The notes under the pieces were generated by a model. That model was not told where the DNA came from, made no database searches, and was given only the letters and a program-made list of their open reading frames with translations. Below, piece after piece: positions 34,505 to 44,209 of a stretch of 64,000 nucleotides of DNA (position 1 is its first letter; each line of letters starts with the position of its first letter). The stretch comes from CBDIDH01 sp965277595 (GTDB lineage: Bacteria > Planctomycetota > Planctomycetia > Isosphaerales > Isosphaeraceae), in NCBI GenBank assembly GCA_965277595.1, contig CBDIDH010000001.1, forward strand, positions 372,001 through 436,000, given 5' to 3'. The position numbers and the translations under genes were made by a program.

Positions 34505-35203
34505 ATGAGACGACCCAGGATCATCCTCGCCGCGATACTGACCACTCTGGTCGGTCTTGGCGGCCCCGCGATCACCCCGGCACGTGCCGAGCCGCTCAGC
34601 GACCTGCTCGCGGGCGGAACGCTGACCAGTGGCGAGTTCACCTTCAGCAATTTCACGTATCAGCCGCCGAGCGGCCCTCCCGACCCGGCCGACGTGACTG
34701 TCACGTCCTACGTGGACAGTTCCGGCTACGCCGGTATCCAGATCGGTGGCGCCTTTGTTCAATCGGGCACTGGCAGCAGCGACGTCCGACTTGGCTACAC
34801 GATCACCGACAACCTCGGAGCGCGGATCACTGACGTTCACATGGACGGTAACCCGTTTCTCACCCCGACCGGTAGCACCGGCACGGCGCTGATCACCGAG
34901 TCGGTCTACGACCCCAACGTTCCGAGCAGCCAGAACCCGATCGCGGCGGGCTCGATTGACGGCACCAGCATCCCAACGTCTCAAACGGTCACCCTCAATC
35001 TGCCCGGCTCGTACGCCACGCTGAATATCCAGAAGGATATTCTTTTGGATGTGGTTTCGCCCGGAGGATCGGCCTCGGTCTCGTTCATTAACCAGACCTT
35101 CTCGACGACGGTCATTCCCGAGCCGTCGAGCGTGGTCATGATGGGCCTGGGTGTCGGCCTCGGCGGTCTGATCTTCCGGCGCCGGATGGCCGTCAAGAGC
35201 TAA
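34505..35203 (+). CDS. PEP-CTERM sorted secreted protein
   Basis: A 232-residue protein. The ATG at 34505 (GGAG upstream) opens a signal peptide (RRPRIILAAILTTLVGLGGP) ending at ARAEP. The mature part is a beta-rich domain typical of PEP-CTERM substrates. The C-terminus has the sorting signal: PEPSS, a hydrophobic stretch (VVMMGLGVGLGGLIF) and a basic tail RRRMAVKS. The exosortase system should cut after PEP and release it outside. No exosortase gene is in the window. The function of the mature domain is unknown. Confidence 0.85.
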   Translation: MRRPRIILAAILTTLVGLGGPAITPARAEPLSDLLAGGTLTSGEFTFSNFTYQPPSGPPDPADVTVTSYVDSSGYAGIQIGGAFVQSGTGSSDVRLGYTITDNLGARITDVHMDGNPFLTPTGSTGTALITESVYDPNVPSSQNPIAAGSIDGTSIPTSQTVTLNLPGSYATLNIQKDILLDVVSPGGSASVSFINQTFSTTVIPEPSSVVMMGLGVGLGGLIFRRRMAVKS

Positions 35204-35323
35204 CCAATTCCTCAATGCGTTTGCCAGACTTGATCGGCTGCGGACGCCGTCCCCTTGTTTACCATCGGGGCCGGGGTCCGCGGCTGTTCTCATTGATGGC
35301 CAAAAAAGCGCAAGGACAGCAGA

Positions 35324-35731
35324 ATGGGGCTGGAAAAGGCGCGCGATCATCTGGCCAATGAGCGAACGTTTCTGGCCTGGGTGCGCACGGCGCTCGGCCT
35401 GATCGGCCTGGGGTTCGTGCTCGCCAGAATGGGGCTCTTTCTCAGGCAGCTTGCCATCACAGCCTCGGCCGAGGGTTTGAAGGCGTTTAACCACGGCCGA
35501 GGGATGCACACCGGCCAGGAGTTCATCACCACTGGCGTCGTCTTCCTCGTGATCGGCACGGCCTTTGGCGCCCTCTCGGGCTGGCTCTACGAGCGGAACC
35601 GCAAGGCCATCGTCGCCGAGCAGTTTGAACCGGCGCGCCTGCCCGTGATCATCCTCATGGGCGTGGTCGTCCTTGGCGGCCTTGTGGTCATTGTCCTCGT
35701 GCTCTGGCGAATGCTCGGAAGCAGTTCATGA
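35324..35731 (+). CDS. DUF202 (YidH-type) small membrane protein
   Basis: A 135-residue protein. The N-terminal phrase ANERTFLAWVRTALGLIGLG (11-30) is the DUF202 signature. Three hydrophobic segments (about 20-40, 68-90, 107-130) predict three TM helices. A soluble loop lies between helices 1 and 2 (about 45-65). Family function is unknown; members sit in the inner membrane. It is convergent with the repeat protein at 35782. An 8-bp inverted pair (TGACCAGA / TCTGGTCA, 35729-35762) spans its stop codon. Confidence 0.85.
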   Translation: MGLEKARDHLANERTFLAWVRTALGLIGLGFVLARMGLFLRQLAITASAEGLKAFNHGRGMHTGQEFITTGVVFLVIGTAFGALSGWLYERNRKAIVAEQFEPARLPVIILMGVVVLGGLVVIVLVLWRMLGSSS

Positions 35732-35762
35732 CCAGAAATTCTCAGGACTGAAAATCTGGTCA
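35729..35762. terminator. Stem-loop between convergent genes
   Basis: A perfect 8-bp stem (TGACCAGA / TCTGGTCA) with an 18-nt loop. It includes the DUF202 stop codon. There is no strong T-run. Confidence 0.45.
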
Positions 35763-35781
35763 GTACGCCGCGGTATCTTCG

Positions 35782-38700
35782 TTATGCGAGCACGAGTTTC
35801 TTCACGGCACCCTGAGTGGTCAAGGTGAATGCGCCGGTGGAATTGCCGGTGGCGTCGAACGGCTCGGCGTAGACCTGGCTGTTGCTAGAGAAAACGGTGA
35901 AGAGCGCGGGGTTTCCGGCGGCGTCGTTTCCCACCGCGATCGACGTGGCCGAGCCCGACGCCGTGCCATAGTAATTGCCCGACGGGGTGCCCGAGGCGTC
36001 GAACCGGTGGGCGTAGACCTGGTTGTCGCTCCCGAGGGCGAAGACCAAGGGGTTGCCGTTCGATGCGGAGCCCACCGCGATCGAGAGGGCGACGCCGCCG
36101 AGGCCGAGGTACGTTCCGACCGGGCTCCCCGTGGCGTCGAGCTTGTGCGCGTAGACGGCGTTATCGGTCCCGATCACGAAGATTTCGGGGTTATTGGCGG
36201 CGTCGTGCCCGACGGCGAGTTGCTTCACCGGGCCGTAATCGACCTTGAAGAGGCCGCCGTTCGGCGTTCCGTCGGCGAGCATCTTCAGGCCGTAAACCTG
36301 GTTATCCTGGCCCAGGGCGTAAAGCAAGGGGTTGCCGCTGGCGTCGTGGGTCAGGAAGGTCTGCTTGAAGTCACCGTAAGCGGCCTTGGTGTAACTGCCC
36401 GAGGTCGCCTTGCCACTGGCGTCAAACTTCTGTTCGTAAAGCTGGTTGTCGGTGCCGATGGCGAACATGATCGGATTGCCGCTGGCATCAGTCCCCGACG
36501 AGACCGAGGCGATCGACCCATACGCGGTGGCGAGGTAGCCGCTGCTTTTGCCGCTGATGATCGTGTCGGCGTAGACCTGGTTGTCCATGCCGATGACGAA
36601 CGCCTCGAAGTTCGTGGTATTGTCGAACCGGGTCACCGCGAGGTTCTTGACCTGCCCGTAGGCGACCTGATAGTAGCTGGAGGTTGGGTTCCCCGAGACG
36701 TCGAGCCTGCGGGTGTATACCATGCCGTCGGAGCCGATCACGAAGTCGACCGAAGGAGTTTGAGTCGGATTTGGGGTCGCGACCGTAATGTGGTCGTCTC
36801 CGGCGGCGGCGAAGACGAAGGAAGTCCCCGTCAGATTCGAGCGGATCGTGATCAAGCCACCGGTCCCCCCGTAGATGCTGTTTTGTGGGTCGGGAATGTT
36901 CTGGCCATCCCTTGTAAGCCCGGTGTTGCCGTCAAACCACGTCGCAATAGACGGCTCATTAGCCGGGGAGTCTGTAAACACATAATTGTTATTCGGCAGT
37001 ATGGATATTCCGACAACGCCTACGGGATAGATTGACGGGATGTCGATCAGACTGTTTGCGATGGAAACGCTTCCCACGGTTCCCGTCGTCCCGTTGCCGA
37101 ACGTCACCGCGCCGGCACGCCCGCTCCATTCCGTACTGATCACGACGTAGTTGCCGTTTGGCAAGGCTGTGACGCCGCCGACCAGGGCGGGGTTCGCATT
37201 AATGGCCCCCACGGAATCGCCAGTGTTATTGCCGATCAGGAATGCGCTACCGGTGAGGCTATTCGAGGCGGAGATGGTGCCGATGATCCCCGTCTTGCCG
37301 TTCCCCCATGTTACGGCGCCTTCGCTATTGCTCCAAACGTAGCTATCAACCACGTAATTCCCGTTGGTTAGTGCCGTGACTCCGCCGATGCCGACCTCGT
37401 CTCCGGCTTCACTCCCAATGAGGCTGTTGGCGGCGGAGACGGCGCCGGCCGTCGCCGACGTTCCATTCTCCCAGGTCGCGGCCCCCGTCGTGCCGAACCA
37501 GCTCGGGCTGTTCACGACGTAGTTGCCATTGGCAAGCGCCGTAATGCCCCCACTGCCCACCTGGTCGCTGGAGGTCGGCGTGGACGGATGATCGCCGACG
37601 AGGCTGTTGGCAGGGGAGACCACTTCGGCGGTGCTTTTCGTACCGTCACCCCAGGTTACGGCTCCTTCGTGAATGTTCCATTGCGGACTATTCACGACGT
37701 AGTTACCGTTCGCCAGCGCGACCACACCGTAATGGCCGATCTCATCGTACCGGTTGGGAATGCCGTTGGGAACATCACCGACGATGCTGTTGGTTGGCAG
37801 GACGATGCCCACCGTCCCGGTCGCCCCGTTGCCCCACGTCACTGCCCCGGTATACCTATCCCAGTTCGGGCTGAGCACGACGTAATTGCCGTTCGCCAGG
37901 GCGACCACGCCTTGATGTCCGTTGGTCGGACTGCCGCTTGCAACGGTATCATCCGAGCCAACGCTCCCGACCAGGCTATTGTCGGCCGAGATAACGCCCG
38001 TGACCCCCTTCGTGCCATCTCCCCAGGTCGCCGCTCCGCCGCCGCTCCAGTAGGGGCTCGCGACGACAAAGTTACCATTCGTCAGCGCCGTGACGCCGTA
38101 ACCCAGAAGATCGTTGGGACTAGAGCCGATCAGGCTGTTCGCGGTGGAGACCGTTCCCGTGACCGGGGAGGTGCCGCTCGCCCAGGTGACCTCGCCGGCC
38201 TCGTTGTTCCACCCGGTGTCCGATATGACGTAGTTCCCGTTCGTAAGTGGGGTTACCGTCATGACTCCGTTCAAGGAACCGACCCCGACGAGACTATTCG
38301 AATCGGAGATCGTGCCGCTCACCCCGGTCATCCCATTCCCCCAGGTGACTGCCCCGGCGCTGGTATTCCAATGATTGCTCGCCACGACATAATTGCCGTT
38401 GGAAAGGGCCGTGATCGTCGGCGACTGGCCGTCGCTCCCCGCGTAGTCGCCGAGGTTTCCGCCGACAAGGCTGTTGGCGGCGGAGACGATACCGGTGGTG
38501 CCCGTCGTCCCATTCCCCCAGGTCGCGGCTCCTCTCTTTCCGCTCCAGTCGGGGAATTCGACGACATAATTGCCATTGGTTAGAGGGATGACGGAAGCGA
38601 CGTCGGTCGAGCCCGCCGCGAGGAGGCTGTTCGCCCCGGAGACGGAGCCGCTCACTCCGGTGGTCCCGCTGCCCCAGGTGGCCGTTCCCGGGCCGGTCGC

Positions 38701-39033
38701 GACGAAATTGCCGTTCGCCAGGGGCGTCACCGATGTGGCGCCGGTCAGGGTGCTGATGAGGGCGCCGGTGTTGCCGTTGAAAAGGCAGACCCCCGTGGCT
38801 GAGCCGGCGAGGATGTTGCCGTTACTCAACACGGCCTCGATCCCGAAGTATCCGGTGTCGACCTGCGCCGGCGGCGTCAGGTTGAACTGGGGAAACGAAT
38901 TCGTCGTCAAGCCGGCCGACAACCCGCCACCACTTGGGCAAAACCGCCCTTCCAGGCTCTGGAGATGCGGCTGAAGACGTCGCATGCGCTGGGTCGAGAC
39001 TCGATGTCGAGACGGATCAACTTCGGAGGGCAT
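35782..39033 (-). CDS. Surface repeat protein: LEGR tag, DUF5650-like repeats, seven-unit propeller-like C-terminus
   Basis: A 1083-residue protein. The N-terminal planctomycete tag LQSLEGRFCPSGG is at about 25-37. From about 105 to 700 there are nine full and two partial units of the form GNYVVxSPxWxxxxGAVTWG, followed by TG(T/I)VSxANSLVG. These are like the DUF5650 repeats of bacterial surface proteins. From about 760 to the end come seven units of (V/A)IGTDNQVYxxxxDASGxPxG. This module parallels the C-terminus of the protein at 8283-11171: its third unit (FAIGTDNQLYEQKFDASGKA) and fourth unit line up with the same units there. It is probably exported and attached to the surface; role unknown. 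Confidence 0.8.
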   Translation of the reverse strand: MPSEVDPSRHRVSTQRMRRLQPHLQSLEGRFCPSGGGLSAGLTTNSFPQFNLTPPAQVDTGYFGIEAVLSNGNILAGSATGVCLFNGNTGALISTLTGATSVTPLANGNFVATGPGTATWGSGTTGVSGSVSGANSLLAAGSTDVASVIPLTNGNYVVEFPDWSGKRGAATWGNGTTGTTGIVSAANSLVGGNLGDYAGSDGQSPTITALSNGNYVVASNHWNTSAGAVTWGNGMTGVSGTISDSNSLVGVGSLNGVMTVTPLTNGNYVISDTGWNNEAGEVTWASGTSPVTGTVSTANSLIGSSPNDLLGYGVTALTNGNFVVASPYWSGGGAATWGDGTKGVTGVISADNSLVGSVGSDDTVASGSPTNGHQGVVALANGNYVVLSPNWDRYTGAVTWGNGATGTVGIVLPTNSIVGDVPNGIPNRYDEIGHYGVVALANGNYVVNSPQWNIHEGAVTWGDGTKSTAEVVSPANSLVGDHPSTPTSSDQVGSGGITALANGNYVVNSPSWFGTTGAATWENGTSATAGAVSAANSLIGSEAGDEVGIGGVTALTNGNYVVDSYVWSNSEGAVTWGNGKTGIIGTISASNSLTGSAFLIGNNTGDSVGAINANPALVGGVTALPNGNYVVISTEWSGRAGAVTFGNGTTGTVGSVSIANSLIDIPSIYPVGVVGISILPNNNYVFTDSPANEPSIATWFDGNTGLTRDGQNIPDPQNSIYGGTGGLITIRSNLTGTSFVFAAAGDDHITVATPNPTQTPSVDFVIGSDGMVYTRRLDVSGNPTSSYYQVAYGQVKNLAVTRFDNTTNFEAFVIGMDNQVYADTIISGKSSGYLATAYGSIASVSSGTDASGNPIMFAIGTDNQLYEQKFDASGKATSGSYTKAAYGDFKQTFLTHDASGNPLLYALGQDNQVYGLKMLADGTPNGGLFKVDYGPVKQLAVGHDAANNPEIFVIGTDNAVYAHKLDATGSPVGTYLGLGGVALSIAVGSASNGNPLVFALGSDNQVYAHRFDASGTPSGNYYGTASGSATSIAVGNDAAGNPALFTVFSSNSQVYAEPFDATGNSTGAFTLTTQGAVKKLVLA

Positions 39034-39447
39034 GGTTTGGTCTCTTGGGGGGGTTCATCGATGCGAGTCAGAGAGATATTGACCGTGCCAGCGTTGTCTG
39101 CGAGCGAGTAGGCGGCCTGGGCGAATTAGATCATTTCCGCCGCCAGAGGATCTCGGCCCTCCCGCATCTCGACGACCGGAAGCGCTCGCCATCTCCTTCG
39201 GTGGCGACCAGCGACGCGCAGGATGGTTGAAGGGTCATTCGGTGAAATCACCGGCGCGGCGTCGCCTGGGCGAGGTCTCATCATGATCCTCCTCAAGACC
39301 GATCGCCTGAGCATTTGATAATGTAGGAGCCGGAACGATCAAGCGACAGGTTGAACGTCATCAGGACCAACAGAATCCGAAGCATTTCAATCATGCCCTT
39401 CCCTGATGTCAAGGAGATTCCGAGATCAAAAATATCCATAAAAGAAA
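39034..39447. other. Upstream region of the repeat protein
   Basis: 414 bases between the start of the minus gene at 39033 and the terminator of the next minus gene. No coding frame is supported. The promoter of the repeat protein should be here; the leader before its ATG has only a weak purine stretch (CAAGAGA). Confidence 0.4.
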
Positions 39448-39484
39448 CCCCGCCGCGGCCGAGGAAATCTCGGTCGCGGCGGGG
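39448..39484 (-). terminator. Rho-independent terminator of the propeller gene
   Basis: A 16-bp stem (CCCCGCCGCGGCCGAG / CTCGGTCGCGGCGGGG, one mismatch) with a 5-nt loop, 29 bases after the gene stop. On the minus strand it is followed by TTTCTTTTATGG. Confidence 0.85.
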
Positions 39485-39512
39485 TCGTAAACGAGGCAAA
39501 GCCGTGAGTCGA

Positions 39513-40706
39513 TCAGCGATTGATCGTGGTGCCCGTGGTGAGCACCTTCTTGCCGTGAATGACCCACTCGGTCACGGTCCCGGTGACGTCGTTGACGGCG
39601 GCGAGGACCGGCCGGGGACCGGGCGTGATCGCCACACCAAAGGCCGCGCCGTTGTTGGCGTTGATCGAGTACTTGTTGATGAACCGCCCGGTATGCGTGT
39701 ACTCAACCAGGGTGCTCGGATCGGCCGGGTTAACGTTCGTCCCGTCGCTGTTGGCGACGATCAGGTGGCCGTCTGAAGCCAGAGCAAGGCCGACCGGACC
39801 GTGCAGGTTCGTCGTGTCGTGGACGACGAGGACGCCCGTGCCGTGATCGACCTTCGTGTGAAGGGCGTTCGGGATCGCGTAGATCGAGCTATCGACCTCC
39901 GAGGTCACATACAGGTTGCCGTTATGGGCGTCGTAGGCGAGACCCCCCGGGCCAAGCTCAAAGGCGGCCGGATCGCCTGTGTGCAAGAAGCCCGAGCCGA
40001 TCTGGCTCACCGAGTTGACCTGAACGCCCCCCTTCGCCGGGAAGGAAAGGTTGAACCGGCTGATCGTGCCGGTCAGGACGTTCGAGACAAAGACCTGCGC
40101 GTGTGAGCCCTCGTCCACGGCCGTCAGCGACCAGGGACCGTTGAGGAAGGTTGAGTTGGCAATCTGGCCGACGACCGCGCCGTTCTTGTTCAGGACGAGG
40201 ATCTCGCCCGCGCCGGCGGTCGCCGAGGTGCCGTCGGTGCTCGGCAGCGAGCCGACGATGACGTCACCGTTCTTGAGCACGGCCAGGCCGTTCGTGAGGC
40301 CGACGCCCGGCGGTCCCTGGTAGAAGACCGACGGCGTGCCCGAGGCGGAAATCCGCACGATCGTCGTGCCGGTCCCCTGAAGGTTGCCGGACCCGTCCGC
40401 GTTCGTGGCGTTGTTGAAGTTCGAGACGAGGACGTCGCCCGGCTGGAGCACGCCCCCTCGCGCGATCCCCTTCGGAACGAAAGCCACGCCGTAGGGGTTC
40501 TGATCGCCGTTGACGGGAATCGTCGAGACCGTCCGCGTCGGCGCGACGGGAATCTGGCCAAGGATTGACACGTTCGCCTGCGAGGCAACCCGCAAGGCGG
40601 CCACCTCGGCCTGACCCGAGGCGGTGCTCAACAACTCACGACTTTCCAGGCAATCCAGGGCCGGCCGCGCAGACCGCGTCCGGTCCACTTTCGAGCGGTT
40701 CAACAT
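39513..40706 (-). CDS. Secreted NHL/SMP-like beta-propeller protein with LESR tag
   Basis: A 397-residue protein. The ATG at 40706 has AAGG about 9 nt upstream and puts the planctomycete tag (PALDCLESRELLS) at about 15-27. The body shows repeated propeller-like strands: NPYGVAFVPKG, GGVLQPGDVLVSNFNNA, TNGLAVLKNGDVIVGSLP, GPWSLTAVDEG, GGLAYDAHNGNLYVTSEVD and GPVGLALASDGHLIVANSDG. No catalytic residues are evident. It is likely an extracellular binding or scaffold protein. It is divergent from the cytochrome-domain gene at 41044. Confidence 0.78.
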   Translation of the reverse strand: MLNRSKVDRTRSARPALDCLESRELLSTASGQAEVAALRVASQANVSILGQIPVAPTRTVSTIPVNGDQNPYGVAFVPKGIARGGVLQPGDVLVSNFNNATNADGSGNLQGTGTTIVRISASGTPSVFYQGPPGVGLTNGLAVLKNGDVIVGSLPSTDGTSATAGAGEILVLNKNGAVVGQIANSTFLNGPWSLTAVDEGSHAQVFVSNVLTGTISRFNLSFPAKGGVQVNSVSQIGSGFLHTGDPAAFELGPGGLAYDAHNGNLYVTSEVDSSIYAIPNALHTKVDHGTGVLVVHDTTNLHGPVGLALASDGHLIVANSDGTNVNPADPSTLVEYTHTGRFINKYSINANNGAAFGVAITPGPRPVLAAVNDVTGTVTEWVIHGKKVLTTGTTINR

Positions 40707-41043
40707 GGCGAAAAGCCTTTTTCGAAAGATCAAAAGAGGGATCAACCCGATTCTCAAGGCTGTTTCAAGGCAAACTGGCGGGCGGTCTCGCGGTGCAAAC
40801 TCCCGTCGAAATATACCCTGCATTACGCGTTGGAAAATTCAGAAAATCCGCGAACAATAAGGTCAAGAATCGTTCAAGGCATGCCGATGATCGCCGGTTT
40901 CAGGGATTCTCTTTTGTCATCTTGCGCCGCGATCGGTTATCGTGAACAGATCGCACCGATTCACCTACCTTTTGAACCGCGTCCGGAAGCCGGGCGACCC
41001 TGGACGCATCGAACCCCGCCGAAGCCGAGGGAGCGAGTTCACG
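40707..41043. other. Divergent promoter region
   Basis: 337 bases between the minus propeller gene and the plus cytochrome-domain gene. No coding frame is supported. I see no confident promoter pair. Confidence 0.4.
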
Positions 41044-44000
41044 ATGAGACGACCGGGAACCGCCGCGGGCCTTATTCTGCTTCTGATCCTGTTTCCGGGG
41101 ATGTTCACGACAGGGAACGCGACGGCCGAGGGGCTGAAACCGTCGGCCGCCGTCGATTTCAATCGCGACGTCCGGCCGATCCTCTCGGAAGCCTGCTATC
41201 AATGTCACGGCCCCGACAAGGCCCGGCGCAAGGGGGATTTGCGGCTCGATACCCGCGACGGAGCTTTTGCCAAAACAGGCGTGATCGTTGCCGGGAAACC
41301 CGGAGAGAGTGAGCTGATCGCGCGAATCAGCTCGGACGATCCCGACGAATCGATGCCGCCGGCCGACTCGGGCCGATCGCTCTCGCCGGCGCAGAAAGAC
41401 ATCCTCCGCCGCTGGATCGAGCAAGGGGCCGCGTGGAAGGGGCACTGGGCGTATCTCCCGCCCGATCGGCCGACGCCCCCCGACGCGACCGGAGCACCCC
41501 AAGGGTTCGTCCGTAACGACGTCGATCGGTTCGTCTTCGCCAGGCTGACCGAGAAGAGCCTCAGCCCGTCGCCCGAGGCCGACCGCGTGACTCTGATCCG
41601 CCGCCTCGCGTTTGACCTGACCGGCCTGCCGCCGACCCTCGCCGAGGTGGACAGGTTCGTCAACGACCCCTCGCCGACAGCCTATGAAGCGCTCGTCGAT
41701 CGCCTCCTGTCATCGCCCCATTATGGCGAGCGAATGGCTGCGCACTGGCTGGACCTCGTCCGATACGCCGATACGACCGGCTATCACGGCGACAACCACC
41801 GCGATGTGACCCTGTATCGCGACTACGTGATCAACGCCTTCAACGCCAACCTTCCCTTTGATCGGTTCACGACCGAACAGCTTGCCGGCGACCTCCTGCC
41901 CAGCGGCGGCGATACCGCGCGGATCGCCTCGGGTTATAACAAGCTCTTGATGACCACTCAGGAAGGAGGCGCCCAGGCCAGGGAATATCTGGCGAAGTAC
42001 GCCGCCGACCGCGTTCGGAACGCGTCGACTGTCTGGATGGGGGCAACTCTCGGATGCGCTGAGTGTCACGACCACAAGTTTGACCCGTTCACCACCCGCG
42101 ACTTTTATCGGTTCGCCAGCTTCTTCGCCGACATTCAGGACGTTGCCGTCGGCGCTCAGCCCGAGACCAAATTCCCGACGCCCGAGCAGGCCGAACGCGC
42201 CCGAGCCCTCGACGCCGAGGCCGCCGCGCTCGCCAGGACTCTCGAAACACCGACGCCCGAACTCAACGCCGCGCAGACAGCCTGGGAAAAGGCACCCGGC
42301 AGCGGCGCGATCGACTGGACGATTTTGAAGGCGACCGAGGCCGTCTCGACCGGTGGGGCCACGCTCACGATTCGCGACGATGGATCGATCGTCGCCTCGG
42401 GCAAGAACCCGGATCGCGACACGTATTCGATCACCTTCAAGAACCTCCGGGCGAACCTCTCGGCGCTGCGGCTTGAGGTCTTGCCCGATACCTCGTTTCC
42501 CAGCCGAGGACCAGGTCGAGCCCTGAACGGCAACTTCGTGCTGAACGAGATCGAGGCCCGAACCTCGGCCGGTCCGGTCGCCTGGTCGAACGCCTCGGCG
42601 ACGCATTCGCAGGCGGGTTACCCTGTCGCGTCCTCGGCCGACGGCAAGCTCGAAACCGGCTGGGCGATCCTGGACGAGACCGGCCGCGGCAACGTCGCCG
42701 TTTATGAAGCTCGGGGCGACCTGGGCGGGACCGAAACGCTCACGGTCGTCCTGCGGTTCCATTATGGCGAGGGGCACAACCTCGGCCGGTTCCGGCTCTC
42801 GACCACCGACGCCCAGCGGCCTGTGACCGCGGGCAACCTGCCCCTGGCCGTCGTCGAGGCGCTCAAAGTCCCCGCCGAAGCCCGATCGCCCGAACAATCC
42901 GTCGCGCTCGCGACGTATTATCGATCGACCGCCCCGCTTCTGGAGCCGACCCGCAACAAGCTCGCCCTGGTGAAAAAGGCCAGGAGTGACCTGGAAGCGA
43001 CCTTCCCGACGACGACGATCACCCAGACCGGAACCCCCCGTGTGATGCGTATCTTGCCCCGGGGCAACTGGCTGGACGACTCGGGCGAGGCTGTCTCCCC
43101 CTCGGTCCCGGCCTTTCTCCGCAAGGCGAAAGACGGGACAGAGCAACGAGAGACAAGAATCAACCTGGCGGATTGGGTTGTCTCGCGCGAAAATCCGTTG
43201 ACGGCGCGGGTGTACGTCAATCGGGTCTGGGGCCTCCTCTTTGGTCGCGGGATCGTGGCGACGGCCGACGACTTTGGCGCCCAGGGAGCCTGGCCGACGC
43301 ATCCCGACCTGCTCGACTGGCTGGCGGTCGGGTTCATGGACGATCACTGGGACGTCAAAAACGTCGTTCGACGCATCGTGACGTCGGGGACCTATCGCCA
43401 GTCGTCCGACGTGACCGAGGCCGTTCGCCAGAAAGACCCGTATAACCTCTGGCTCTCTCGACAGGGCAAGTTTCGGCTCGATGCCGAGTCGGTTCGCGAT
43501 AACGCCCTGGCCGTCAGCGGCCTGCTTTCTGAGAGGGTCGGCGGCCCGAGCGCCCGACCGTATCAGCCGGCCGGTTACTGGTCGCACCTGAATTTTCCCA
43601 GGCGCGAGTATCAGGCCGATCACGGCGACGGCCTCTATCGCCGCGGACTGTACACGTACTGGTGCCGGACCTTCCTGCACCCGAGCCTTCTCGCCTTCGA
43701 CGCGCCGACCCGCGAAGAATGCACCGTGCAGCGGAATCGCTCAAACACCCCGCTTCAGGCGCTCGTCTTGCTCAATGATCCGATCTACGTCGAGGCCGCC
43801 CGCGCCCTGGCCGAGCGGACCTTGCGCCAGGGGGGGGCCTCGGTCGATTCGCGGCTTTCGTTCGTCTATCGAGCCGCCCTTTCACGATCGCCCCGGCCTG
43901 AGGAGTCGCCAATTCTTGCCGCCTTGCTCAACAAGCACCTCACCGAGTACCGGGCTGACCGCGAGGCAGCCTCGACCCTCATCAAAATTGGCGAGAGTCC

Positions 44001-44094
44001 GGTTCCCGCCGACCTTGACACCGCCGAACTCGCCGCATGGACGTCGGTTGCCCGGGTTGTTTTGAACCTGCATGAGGCGATCACGAGGAATTGA
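41044..44094 (+). CDS. Planctomycete cytochrome c / DUF1549 / DUF1553 secreted protein
   Basis: A 1016-residue protein. Signal peptide at 1-29 (LILLLILFPGMF). A class of c-type heme domain follows with CYQCH at residues 51-55. DUF1549 (about 160-370) contains LIRRLAFDLTGLPPTLAEVD and a second CxxCH in GCAECHDHKFDPF. The middle is a beta-sandwich-like insertion (about 400-600). DUF1553 (about 680-990) contains VNRVWGLLFGRGIVATADDF and NRSNTPLQALVLLNDP. The heme sites suggest electron transfer in the periplasm. Partners of this type are normally encoded next to a DUF1501 gene. Here a Uma2 gene and a heptad array intervene before the DUF1501 gene. Confidence 0.88.
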   Translation: MRRPGTAAGLILLLILFPGMFTTGNATAEGLKPSAAVDFNRDVRPILSEACYQCHGPDKARRKGDLRLDTRDGAFAKTGVIVAGKPGESELIARISSDDPDESMPPADSGRSLSPAQKDILRRWIEQGAAWKGHWAYLPPDRPTPPDATGAPQGFVRNDVDRFVFARLTEKSLSPSPEADRVTLIRRLAFDLTGLPPTLAEVDRFVNDPSPTAYEALVDRLLSSPHYGERMAAHWLDLVRYADTTGYHGDNHRDVTLYRDYVINAFNANLPFDRFTTEQLAGDLLPSGGDTARIASGYNKLLMTTQEGGAQAREYLAKYAADRVRNASTVWMGATLGCAECHDHKFDPFTTRDFYRFASFFADIQDVAVGAQPETKFPTPEQAERARALDAEAAALARTLETPTPELNAAQTAWEKAPGSGAIDWTILKATEAVSTGGATLTIRDDGSIVASGKNPDRDTYSITFKNLRANLSALRLEVLPDTSFPSRGPGRALNGNFVLNEIEARTSAGPVAWSNASATHSQAGYPVASSADGKLETGWAILDETGRGNVAVYEARGDLGGTETLTVVLRFHYGEGHNLGRFRLSTTDAQRPVTAGNLPLAVVEALKVPAEARSPEQSVALATYYRSTAPLLEPTRNKLALVKKARSDLEATFPTTTITQTGTPRVMRILPRGNWLDDSGEAVSPSVPAFLRKAKDGTEQRETRINLADWVVSRENPLTARVYVNRVWGLLFGRGIVATADDFGAQGAWPTHPDLLDWLAVGFMDDHWDVKNVVRRIVTSGTYRQSSDVTEAVRQKDPYNLWLSRQGKFRLDAESVRDNALAVSGLLSERVGGPSARPYQPAGYWSHLNFPRREYQADHGDGLYRRGLYTYWCRTFLHPSLLAFDAPTREECTVQRNRSNTPLQALVLLNDPIYVEAARALAERTLRQGGASVDSRLSFVYRAALSRSPRPEESPILAALLNKHLTEYRADREAASTLIKIGESPVPADLDTAELAAWTSVARVVLNLHEAITRN

Positions 44095-44112
44095 GAGGTC
44101 GGATTGGAGAGA

Positions 44113-44154
44113 GGGCAAAGGGCAAAGGGCAAAGGGCAAAGGGCAAAGGGCAAA
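44113..44154. repeat. Heptad array: GGGCAAA x6 (42 nt)
   Basis: Six perfect copies of GGGCAAA between the cytochrome-domain gene and the Uma2 gene. Read as protein it gives a meaningless seven-residue repeat in every frame. Confidence 0.95.
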
Positions 44155-44209
44155 GCGTGAATTTTTTCGGGTCATTGGTCCGTCTTTCTCGCAGGTTAAG
44201 GAGCCGGCC

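Noticed and set aside
41710..43680. 656-codon minus frame opposite the cytochrome-domain gene
   Set aside because: Antisense shadow of high-GC coding DNA; no motifs, and the plus-strand gene is a clear family member.
44072..44209. N-terminal extension of the Uma2 protein
   Set aside because: It is the GGGCAAA array read as protein; AAGGAG supports the ATG at 44210.
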